DNA of 5,478 nucleotides from an uncultured Sulfolobales archaeon. Lineage in GTDB: Archaea; Thermoproteota; Thermoprotei_A; Sulfolobales; Desulfurococcaceae. The notes under the pieces were generated by a model. The model saw only the letters and a list, made by a program, of their open reading frames with translations, was not told the DNA's origin and did no database searches. The translations under genes were made by a program, and so were the position numbers. Numbering within the stretch: position 1 is the first letter of the stretch; each line of letters opens with the position of its first letter. Of this stretch, positions 1-4,805 are shown piece after piece. Location: the NCBI GenBank assembly GCA_938003605.1, contig CALKYD010000064.1:1-5478 (forward strand), given 5' to 3'.

Positions 1-204
1 TAGGGGCCTAGCTCTGTATATGGCATCAATAATGTATGGCGAAATGATCCACTGCAATAAGTACGTCGCTCCAACGAGAGCTATCGCTATAGTTATTATT
101 GGCGCGCCCAGCATCAGCATTATTAAGTAGAGCATTAAGAGCGATGCCCCAGTTACCAAGATGAATGAAAGAGCCATTGACCCATAGAGTTTAGCTAAAC
201 TCAC
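1..204 (-). CDS. htpX: HtpX-like M48 family membrane protease, N-terminal part (cut by window start)
   Basis: The reverse strand is open for 68 codons from a GTG start at 204 to the window edge, so only the N-terminus is visible. It holds two hydrophobic segments at about residues 10-32 and 34-54, followed by QWIISPYIIDAIYRARPL. That junction resembles the post-membrane segment of archaeal HtpX-type zinc proteases, which carry a catalytic HEXXH further downstream; here it lies outside the window. Family members are membrane-bound proteases with a cytoplasmic catalytic domain that degrade misfolded membrane proteins. The GTG start is chosen because a six-G run (210-215) sits 5 nt upstream as a ribosome binding site. 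An archaeal TATA-like box centred near 246 would give a leader of about 16 nt. The gene diverges from the small gene at 275. Without the HEXXH, the assignment rests on the N-terminal signature alone, and another multi-pass membrane protein remains possible. Confidence 0.6.
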   Translation of the reverse strand, partial: MSLAKLYGSMALSFILVTGASLLMLYLIMLMLGAPIITIAIALVGATYLLQWIISPYIIDAIYRARPL

Positions 205-209
205 TCATA

Positions 210-215
210 CCCCCC
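210..215 (-). promoter_or_regulatory. G-rich ribosome binding site for the HtpX-like gene
   Basis: On the minus strand six consecutive G residues end 5 nt before the GTG at 204. They can pair with the C-rich anti-Shine-Dalgarno at the 16S rRNA 3' end. The site favours GTG at 204 over the out-of-frame ATG at 208, which stops after five codons. Confidence 0.45.
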
Positions 216-240
216 GGGTTTAGTAACACTTCCCCTGAGT

Positions 241-250
241 CCTTTTAAAT
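241..250. promoter_or_regulatory. TATA-like box shared by the divergent genes at 204 (-) and 275 (+)
   Basis: The sequence CCTTTTAAAT reads as TTTTAAAT on plus and ATTTAAAA on minus, so it can serve as an archaeal box A in either direction. Its core centre lies about 28 nt before the plus-strand GTG at 275, which fits leaderless transcription. It lies about 42 nt before the minus-strand GTG at 204, giving a leader of about 16 nt with the G-rich binding site. It is the strongest TATA-like element in the 70-bp gap. A weaker box, CTTAAAG at 254-260, would instead place a plus-strand transcript start near the ATG at 284. Confidence 0.5.
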
Positions 251-274
251 CTACTTAAAGGCTAAGCTCTTTTA

Positions 275-583
275 GTGATAAACATGTGTTCAAGAAACAT
301 AGCTGTAGCATTAGTGGATGGAGATGGAGACATAGTTGAATTCATACCTCTTGAGGGAGTTGAGGGAAGAGATCTTGGCAAAGTAATTAGAGTGTGCTTT
401 GACGTATATAGAGTAGTGAACTACGTACTTAGGAACTTCAACATGAATCCTCCGAGGAACATATCAATGAAGTACGAAGATTTAGAAGTAACAATCATAC
501 CGAGAGGCGATAAGCTAGTGATGACTTTTATTGAAGGACTTGCACCCAGCGTTAGCAGGGATACTGCTGAAGCAAGTGTTTAA
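275..583 (+). CDS. Small conserved-looking protein, possible Roadblock/LC7-like domain
   Basis: This 102-residue soluble protein is not recognised by sequence identity. Its predicted secondary structure is two strands around a DGDGD turn (about residues 8-25), one long helix (about 33-54), then two or three strands (about 62-87, including EVTIIPRG and KLVMTFIEG). This is the order of a Roadblock/LC7 domain lacking its usual first helix. Such domains dimerise and in archaea and bacteria are often partners of small GTPases, but no GTPase gene is visible nearby, so function is open. There are no membrane segments or signal peptide. GTG at 275 is kept because it lies the right distance from the TTTTAAAT box for a leaderless mRNA. 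ATG at 284 (99 residues) is an equally reasonable start, since neither has a ribosome binding site. The fold call is inference; that the gene is real is better supported by codon use and promoter position. Confidence 0.72.
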   Translation: MINMCSRNIAVALVDGDGDIVEFIPLEGVEGRDLGKVIRVCFDVYRVVNYVLRNFNMNPPRNISMKYEDLEVTIIPRGDKLVMTFIEGLAPSVSRDTAEASV

Positions 584-665
584 GCCCTAATCTACATCTC
601 ATAAACTGCTAAACTCACGCTCTAAAACCAGCTGAAGCTATGAGTAGAGGAGTTATTAACTATAA

Positions 666-680
666 GTGGAGGACTTCCAC
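666..680. other. Small inverted repeat in the convergent spacer
   Basis: GTGGA and TCCAC flank a 5-nt loop between the two converging genes. It lies 15 nt past the TatD-like stop codon on minus and 83 nt past the stop of the small gene on plus. It could slow polymerase or protect transcript ends. There is no T-rich run on either strand, and archaeal termination normally relies on T tracts, so I do not call it a terminator. The rest of the spacer (584-694) shows no gene. Confidence 0.2.
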
Positions 681-694
681 AGATCTTATGCTTA

Positions 695-1414
695 TTAGTA
701 TTTGAATAGCTTCCTGTAGTTACTGTAGATCAATGATTCTACGTAGCTAGAGCTTATTCCACGGGAGTTCGCTATGTAGTCTACGGTCTCCTTTACTAGG
801 GGAATGCTCATCGATATCCCTTTGTAGCTATATGGAGCATCACTTTCAGTAACTATGTTCTCTAGAGGGGCTGACTCTATAACTCTTCTATGCTTGCTCT
901 GAACCTTCCAAGCAGGGTTTGCCCCTATGAAGAAGCCTTTATCAATTATTTCCTCCAGCAAACTTAGAGGACCTGTATACCAGTGGAAGAACGCTTTACC
1001 GACATCATACCTTAACACGAGGTTTAAAACTTGCTCCCACGCGCCTGCAGCATGGATATTTAGAACAAGGTCGTAGCCTTTAGCTAACTTAAGGAACTCC
1101 GTAAATACATCCAGTTGCTTCTTAAAAGTTTGTGGAGTGAACTTCGTATCTAAGCCTACTTCACCTAAGCACTCAACGTCCTCGTCCTCAGCCAACTTTA
1201 ATAATGCATTGACTTCATGCTCGCTGGCTTCGCCGACATTCCATGGGTGTATGCCTATGCAGGGGTGTATGAACTTTCTCTCACGTGCTATATCTATAGT
1301 TGCTAGGCTGGAGTCGTAATCATCTGATACAGCCACTATTATGTAGCTGCCTCTATATTCATCGAGCTCATTTAAGCTTAATTCATGACAGTGGGCGTGC
1401 ATATCGATTAGCAA
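695..1414 (-). CDS. TatD-family metal-dependent hydrolase (putative DNase)
   Basis: The 239-residue protein has the amidohydrolase-fold landmarks of the TatD family: HxH at residues 6-8 (LIDMHAHCHE), GIHPWN near 54-59, the bridging glutamate in LGEVGLD (Glu85), a metal-binding histidine at 121 (NIHAAG), a second at 144 (FFHWYTG), and the catalytic aspartate in TESDAPY (Asp192). TatD proteins are cytoplasmic Mg/Mn-dependent nucleases acting on DNA 3' ends; some members may act on other substrates. Two deviations from common TatD are visible. The HxR motif after the fourth strand is HAA, and the GLDYY extension reads GLDTK, so this may be a divergent archaeal subfamily with altered specificity. 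TTG at 1414 is chosen because it gives the family-typical LID-HxH N-terminus and has GGTGA 6 nt upstream. It begins 6 nt after the stop of the upstream gene, so the two are surely cotranscribed and probably translationally coupled. Confidence 0.88.
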   Translation of the reverse strand: MLIDMHAHCHELSLNELDEYRGSYIIVAVSDDYDSSLATIDIARERKFIHPCIGIHPWNVGEASEHEVNALLKLAEDEDVECLGEVGLDTKFTPQTFKKQLDVFTEFLKLAKGYDLVLNIHAAGAWEQVLNLVLRYDVGKAFFHWYTGPLSLLEEIIDKGFFIGANPAWKVQSKHRRVIESAPLENIVTESDAPYSYKGISMSIPLVKETVDYIANSRGISSSYVESLIYSNYRKLFKY

Positions 1415-1420
1415 GGCATT

Positions 1421-1425
1421 TCACC
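1421..1425 (-). promoter_or_regulatory. GGTGA ribosome binding site deciding the TTG start of the TatD-like gene
   Basis: The site reads GGTGA on the minus strand, a match to the archaeal GAGGTGATC Shine-Dalgarno core, and lies 6 nt before the TTG at 1414. Its last three bases are the TGA stop codon of the upstream gene, so terminating ribosomes sit directly on the reinitiation site. Confidence 0.6.
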
Positions 1426-2281
1426 AACTCAACACTCTAATTATGGGGCTAATGTCGATTGAGGCTTCCTCCCCGGCTTCAAGCACAGTCTTTAACCAAG
1501 CCTTTGTGCTTAAAATTATCAAGTTAACTCTGCGTTCACACTTATTGACTACTCGGCCCCCATGCCTAACCTCTACACACTCATTTAAATTATCAATAAC
1601 TCTATTTAACTCCGAGCTCCTTGAGGCTTCGTACGTAAGCATTAAGAATGGGCCTAGCTCTAAGTTACTGAGCTCTCTTAAAGCACCCTCTATGTAGAGC
1701 TTGGAGTGGGCTTTGTTAAGTGAGTTGAGGATGGCTAAAGTAGATCTTATGAGGTCTCTTGCGCTCTCTAACCTACTGCAGCTTAACAAAGGAGGAACTG
1801 CTTCGTTAAGTGCGCCATCAATGCATAAGGCTATGTACCTATCGTAAACTACACCAGCGCTTAAAAGACTCCATAAGTTAACTGCTTTAATAATGTACTC
1901 CGCTAATTCCATCAAGTCCTCCGTAAGTTCTTCGTGAACTAACATGACTTTACCCATATCTGCTAACTTAATTGCGTCAGAATAAACGCACACTATTCCC
2001 TCAACCCTTTTACTAACCTCCCATTTAGTGATCCTACTCCTCCCCCAGACGAACTCCCCCACCCTCTCTCCATTACAAACCACCCTTATGTTCACTGGAG
2101 TCTCTACTTCAAGTGAATACCCTGATTCAACTGGAGTGAGTGCATAGAAGATCTCGTAGTTCTTAAAAGCCCTTAATTCATAGATGCCCCTTAAGCCCTC
2201 CCGACACGTCATTATGCCTCTACTGTAACTACACAGGATCTCAAGCATATGCAGCGCCTCTTCAGGGCCCCCTAAATTCAT
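1421..2281 (-). CDS. Uncharacterised 286-residue cytoplasmic protein
   Basis: I do not recognise this protein. The N-terminal part (about residues 30-105) looks rich in beta strands, with alternating hydrophobic stretches such as YEIFYALTP and VNIRVVCN. The segment from about 116 to 230 looks mostly helical, and a basic, cysteine-containing stretch (235-250) precedes a final helix. It has eight cysteines (17, 26, 69, 98, 153, 168, 235, 248) but no CxxC pair, so disulfides are more likely than a classical zinc site; this is inference. There is no signal peptide or convincing membrane span. The ATG at 2281 has no ribosome binding site, but a TATA-like TTAATAAG lies about 25 nt upstream, which suggests a leaderless transcript beginning at the gene. 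Its stop overlaps the binding site of the following TatD-like gene, so it may work with that hydrolase. Confidence 0.82.
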   Translation of the reverse strand: MNLGGPEEALHMLEILCSYSRGIMTCREGLRGIYELRAFKNYEIFYALTPVESGYSLEVETPVNIRVVCNGERVGEFVWGRSRITKWEVSKRVEGIVCVYSDAIKLADMGKVMLVHEELTEDLMELAEYIIKAVNLWSLLSAGVVYDRYIALCIDGALNEAVPPLLSCSRLESARDLIRSTLAILNSLNKAHSKLYIEGALRELSNLELGPFLMLTYEASRSSELNRVIDNLNECVEVRHGGRVVNKCERRVNLIILSTKAWLKTVLEAGEEASIDISPIIRVLSW

Positions 2282-2301
2282 TAACTTAAGTTTGCTTCAG
2301 T

Positions 2302-2309
2302 CTTATTAA
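2302..2309 (-). promoter_or_regulatory. TATA-like box for a leaderless transcript of the 1421-2281 gene
   Basis: On the minus strand TTAATAAG is centred about 25 nt before the ATG at 2281. That is the normal archaeal TATA-to-start distance when transcription begins at the start codon. A perfect 10-bp palindrome AACTTAAGTT (2283-2292) lies between box and ATG and could be an operator half or chance. The match to TTTAAA is imperfect. Confidence 0.35.
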
Positions 2310-2386
2310 CTTCTACTTACGATGCTCCTGCATTAACTAGTGCATGGGCTACTGCACAAGTCTTTGCTTTTCGAGAAGCTGAAGAG

Positions 2387-3286
2387 TTATGGAAGTAGTT
2401 GAAGTATATCAATTAATTCAGCTAGGTCTTTGGCGAATACGTATATTATTGGCTCTATTCCAAGGCCTCCTCTATCTGCAATAGCTGTTACATCGGGATT
2501 CTCCATGAATATTGCTTCAACAGCTTCAATGACTTCGCTGAGGCTCTTATGGGGCCCCGACTCAGCTACTGTAAAACCTAGAGCTCTGAGTTTTTCAACG
2601 TATTTATCCATGTGCCTTATCGATGCACAGGCCCTAAGACTCTTGTTGTATTTTGAGGCCTTTATTAAAATTGTTGCAGTATGCCTACTGCCTCCAAAGC
2701 AAGGCGTGCCAACGGCTTCGGCCCTGTCATTAAGTTTAACTATTCTGCCTGGGAGCCCTACGACATCGCTAATGCTGGCCGGGGCTGGAGTGGAGTAAGC
2801 TATGTTCATACCTACTTCAGGAACTAGTTCGACTGTCCTTGGATCCTTCAATAGGATCTTCAAGTAGTTCTCGTATTCAGCTACGAGGGGGTGCATAGCT
2901 GGAGTAAAAACACTTACGCAAACACTGCACGACGGGGGAAGCCCGGAATCCTTCCTTAAGTGTACTCCACAAAGCCTTGCACTACTTAAAACCTTGTTTA
3001 CTAAGGTTGTGAAGAGAGCATTGTATTTCTCTATTTCGCGGCTTAACAGGAAGTTAAGCAGGGTATTCACGTAGACATCTACTTCACTTGAGTTAAAGCC
3101 TGCTTCACTTAACTCCTCGTAGTATTTAGCAACGTCATCCCTCAAGATCTTATGCACCATTGGTTGAGACAGGCCTAGAGCTCTAGCTATAGCTGTCTGG
3201 CTATAGCCCTCATCACTGAGCTTATGCACTAAAATGCCTCTGAGAGGTCGAATAAAGTACTCTACTGCGACTTCGTAGGGGAGCAT
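2387..3286 (-). CDS. thiR: HTH-ThiN transcriptional regulator (ThiR type, thiamine metabolism)
   Basis: The 299-residue protein has two recognisable parts. Residues about 1-50 are a DNA-binding helix-turn-helix (PYEVAVEYFIRPLRGILV, then GYSQTAIARALGLSQ and the recognition helix SQPMVHKIL). Residues about 152-298 are a ThiN domain: VPEVGMNIAYS, DVVGLPGRIV, FGGSRHTA, SIRHMDKY and a C-terminal ADRGGLGIEPIIYVF. ThiN acts as thiamine-phosphate synthase when fused to ThiD; HTH-ThiN proteins without ThiD are known archaeal regulators (ThiR) whose ThiN part senses a thiamine phosphate. The linker carries Cys106, His109, Cys120 and Cys123, a possible metal site. Whether the ThiN part keeps enzyme activity cannot be judged here. 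ATG at 3286 has only a weak GATCC binding site 4 nt upstream. The gene follows the winged-helix gene by 18 bp, indicating cotranscription. No thiamine biosynthesis gene is in the window, so its targets lie elsewhere. Confidence 0.87.
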   Translation of the reverse strand: MLPYEVAVEYFIRPLRGILVHKLSDEGYSQTAIARALGLSQPMVHKILRDDVAKYYEELSEAGFNSSEVDVYVNTLLNFLLSREIEKYNALFTTLVNKVLSSARLCGVHLRKDSGLPPSCSVCVSVFTPAMHPLVAEYENYLKILLKDPRTVELVPEVGMNIAYSTPAPASISDVVGLPGRIVKLNDRAEAVGTPCFGGSRHTATILIKASKYNKSLRACASIRHMDKYVEKLRALGFTVAESGPHKSLSEVIEAVEAIFMENPDVTAIADRGGLGIEPIIYVFAKDLAELIDILQLLP

Positions 3287-3304
3287 GAGTGGATCCCGCA
3301 GAGG

Positions 3305-3979
3305 CTACGCATAGCTGCGATTAATGGTGGCATCAGCGTTCTTCAATGAGTATCGCGTTGGCAAGCCATCCTCTTCAATGCCGGCAACCCTTAATGAAGC
3401 TGCGTCTGCAAGTTCAACTAGTTCTTTAAGAGCCTTCAATTCCTTAATGAAATAGCTTTCGTTTTCACTCATTTCGTTAATTAATTGAAGCACTTCATCC
3501 AATTCCTTGAATGCTAAGTCCTTGATGAACTCTAGATCTCTCTTTGAAAGCCTTTCTTTAGTAACCATGCTCTTCAGCCTACTCATTAGTAAATCAATTC
3601 TTAAACTCCTGTACTTTATTCTTAACACCTTTATCCTCGGGTTCTCCTCCCTGCTGTAACCCATGTAGCTAAAGAGTTCTTCGCGGACAGCATCTATGTC
3701 CCTAAATCTATACCAAGTCCTCCCCCTGCTAGTGCTTCCTTTCTCAACAACTCCGTAGACTTTTTCAAGTATTCTAATGAGATTGCTTGGATTATAATCT
3801 ATGCCCCATGAAGTGAGCCTTAATGCCAAGTCCCTGCTATTAAAATCCCCTAAGCTACACCCAGCCTCACTAGATAGCTCAAGGGCTGCTCTCAACACTG
3901 CTATAGCTTTATCGCCATACCTTTCAATAAATTCTCTAACCCTCTCCCTCACTGAATTCCTTAATGCATCGTTAGACAA
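3305..3979 (-). CDS. Uncharacterised protein with predicted winged-helix domain and helical tail
   Basis: The 224-residue protein is not matched to a named family. Residues about 15-105 have the order of helices and a beta wing seen in winged-helix DNA-binding domains: helix at 22-38, FNSRDLALRLTSWG, NPSNLIRILEKVYGVVEKG as a candidate recognition helix, then GRTWYRF as the wing strand and a closing helix (DIDAVREELFSYM). Residues about 113-197 are highly charged and helical (KVLRIKYRSLRIDLLMSRL, ELDEVLQLINEM), suggesting a coiled-coil or dimerisation arm. The tail is polar. The TTG start at 3979 is supported by GGTG 8 nt upstream (3988-3991) and by the absence of an upstream in-frame ATG, GTG or TTG before a stop. 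It heads a minus-strand operon with the HTH-ThiN gene and diverges from the ABC exporter operon, so a role in regulating either is plausible but only inferred from position. Confidence 0.78.
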   Translation of the reverse strand: MSNDALRNSVRERVREFIERYGDKAIAVLRAALELSSEAGCSLGDFNSRDLALRLTSWGIDYNPSNLIRILEKVYGVVEKGSTSRGRTWYRFRDIDAVREELFSYMGYSREENPRIKVLRIKYRSLRIDLLMSRLKSMVTKERLSKRDLEFIKDLAFKELDEVLQLINEMSENESYFIKELKALKELVELADAASLRVAGIEEDGLPTRYSLKNADATINRSYA

Positions 3980-3987
3980 GAAATCTA

Positions 3988-3991
3988 CACC
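3988..3991 (-). promoter_or_regulatory. GGTG ribosome binding site for the TTG-started winged-helix gene
   Basis: GGTG on the minus strand lies 8 nt before the TTG at 3979 and matches the centre of the archaeal Shine-Dalgarno. With transcription starting near 3994 it would fall within the first few nucleotides of a leader of about 15 nt. Confidence 0.45.
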
Positions 3992-4016
3992 GCTATCAGT
4001 TATACTATGGGGAGTG

Positions 4017-4024
4017 TATTTAAG
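4017..4024. promoter_or_regulatory. TATA-like box shared by the winged-helix gene (-) and ABC exporter operon (+)
   Basis: The element reads TATTTAAG on plus and CTTAAATA on minus, so it is usable in both directions. Its centre is about 41 nt from the TTG at 3979, giving a leader of about 15 nt that includes GGTG. On plus it predicts a transcript start near 4047, 18 nt before GTG 4065 and 30 nt before GTG 4077. TTAAGTGA at 4020 and TTAAGTAA at 4031 form an 11-bp-spaced direct repeat just downstream on plus, a possible regulator site or a second weak box. Confidence 0.45.
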
Positions 4025-4066
4025 TGAATGTTAAGTAATAACTAATCCTCGGGTTCAAGAAGGAGT

Positions 4067-4070
4067 GGTG
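4067..4070 (+). promoter_or_regulatory. GGTG ribosome binding site favouring the GTG 4077 start
   Basis: GGTG ends 6 nt before GTG 4077, the same kind of site and spacing as in the TatD-like gene. The earlier GTG codons at 4065 and 4068 overlap this region and have only GGAG touching them or 2 nt away, which is too close for normal pairing. Confidence 0.4.
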
Positions 4071-4076
4071 CAAGCT

Positions 4077-4805
4077 GTGGACGTCGTTGTAGTTGAGGGA
4101 TTAGTCAAGGTTTACGGCAGTAGGAGGGTGGTTGATGGAGTTAGCTTTAGAGTGAGGAGTGGAGAAGTATTTGGGCTAGTTGGACCTAATGGAGCTGGGA
4201 AAACAACTACTTTAAGAATCGTTGCAACGTTAGTGAAGCCCAATGAGGGCAGAGTCATGGTTAACGGCGTGGATGCTTTAGCTAAGCCTGTTGAGGTGAG
4301 AAGATTCCTAAGCTACCTACCTGAGGAGGCAGAAGTCTACCCCAGGCTGACTGGATATGAACACATATTGCTTCACGCCAAGCTTAAGTGCTCCAATAAC
4401 TACAGGGAGGCCGCAGACTATGGAGCTCAGTTATCCGGCCTAGGGAGTAGGCTCCACGATAAGGCTGGGGAGTACAGTAAGGGCATGAAGAGAAGGCTGT
4501 TAATAGCCATAGCCCTCATGACGAGGCCTCAAGTAGCTATATTGGATGAGCCCACCAGCGGCCTCGATGTATATGCCAGCTATAACGTTAGAAAAGTCAT
4601 TAAGGATTACTCTAGGGAGTCTGGTGCAGCAGTCATAATCAGCAGCCACAACATGCTTGAAGTAGAGCATTTATGCGATAGAGTTGCATTCATAAATAAT
4701 GGCAGGGTAGTCGACTCAGGCTCCCCCGCCGAGCTCATGAACAAGTACTCTTCAGCTAACATGGAGGAGGCCTTCATTAAAGCCATTGAGGCGTCAACGA
4801 TATGA
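4077..4805 (+). CDS. ABC transporter ATP-binding protein (ABC-2/NatA-like exporter)
   Basis: From GTG 4077 this is a 242-residue single ABC ATPase subunit. It has Walker A GPNGAGKTT (residues 36-44), LPEE in the Q-loop position (81-84; Glu in place of Gln is common in this subfamily), signature YSKGM (133-137, in place of LSGGQ), Walker B VAILDEPTSGLD (153-164) and the switch histidine in SSHNM (His191). The subunit hydrolyses ATP in the cytoplasm to drive a membrane partner, here the permease that overlaps its end by ATGA. Such two-gene units export drugs, ions, lipids or peptides; the substrate cannot be read from the sequence. Three in-frame GTG codons (4065, 4068, 4077) are candidate starts. 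I prefer 4077 because GGTG (4067-4070) lies exactly 6 nt before it and the product then begins directly at the first strand; the 4065 start adds four residues. Confidence 0.95.
   Translation: MDVVVVEGLVKVYGSRRVVDGVSFRVRSGEVFGLVGPNGAGKTTTLRIVATLVKPNEGRVMVNGVDALAKPVEVRRFLSYLPEEAEVYPRLTGYEHILLHAKLKCSNNYREAADYGAQLSGLGSRLHDKAGEYSKGMKRRLLIAIALMTRPQVAILDEPTSGLDVYASYNVRKVIKDYSRESGAAVIISSHNMLEVEHLCDRVAFINNGRVVDSGSPAELMNKYSSANMEEAFIKAIEASTI

Noticed and set aside
1137..1319. 60-codon open frame on plus
   Set aside because: It is antisense to the metal-binding region of the TatD-like gene and looks like a shadow.
1443..1697. 84-codon open frame on plus
   Set aside because: It is antisense to the end of the 286-residue gene, with shadow-like Ser/Leu-rich composition.
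2340..2357. Inverted repeat GTGCA/TGCAC in the 105-bp gap
   Set aside because: A 5-bp stem with an 8-nt loop is weak, far from the TATA-like box, and likely by chance.
2366..2379. Hairpin GCTTTTCGAGAAGC just past the end of the HTH-ThiN gene, as a terminator
   Set aside because: The stem is short, and on the transcribed minus strand it is followed by A residues, not by a T run, so it does not meet archaeal or bacterial terminator criteria.
2430..2798. 122-codon open frame on plus
   Set aside because: It lies entirely antisense to the ThiN domain, whose motifs are unmistakable, and encodes no recognisable protein.
3801..4034. 77-codon open frame on plus crossing the divergent promoter
   Set aside because: It is antisense to the winged-helix gene and would run through the shared TATA box; there is no binding site at its start.
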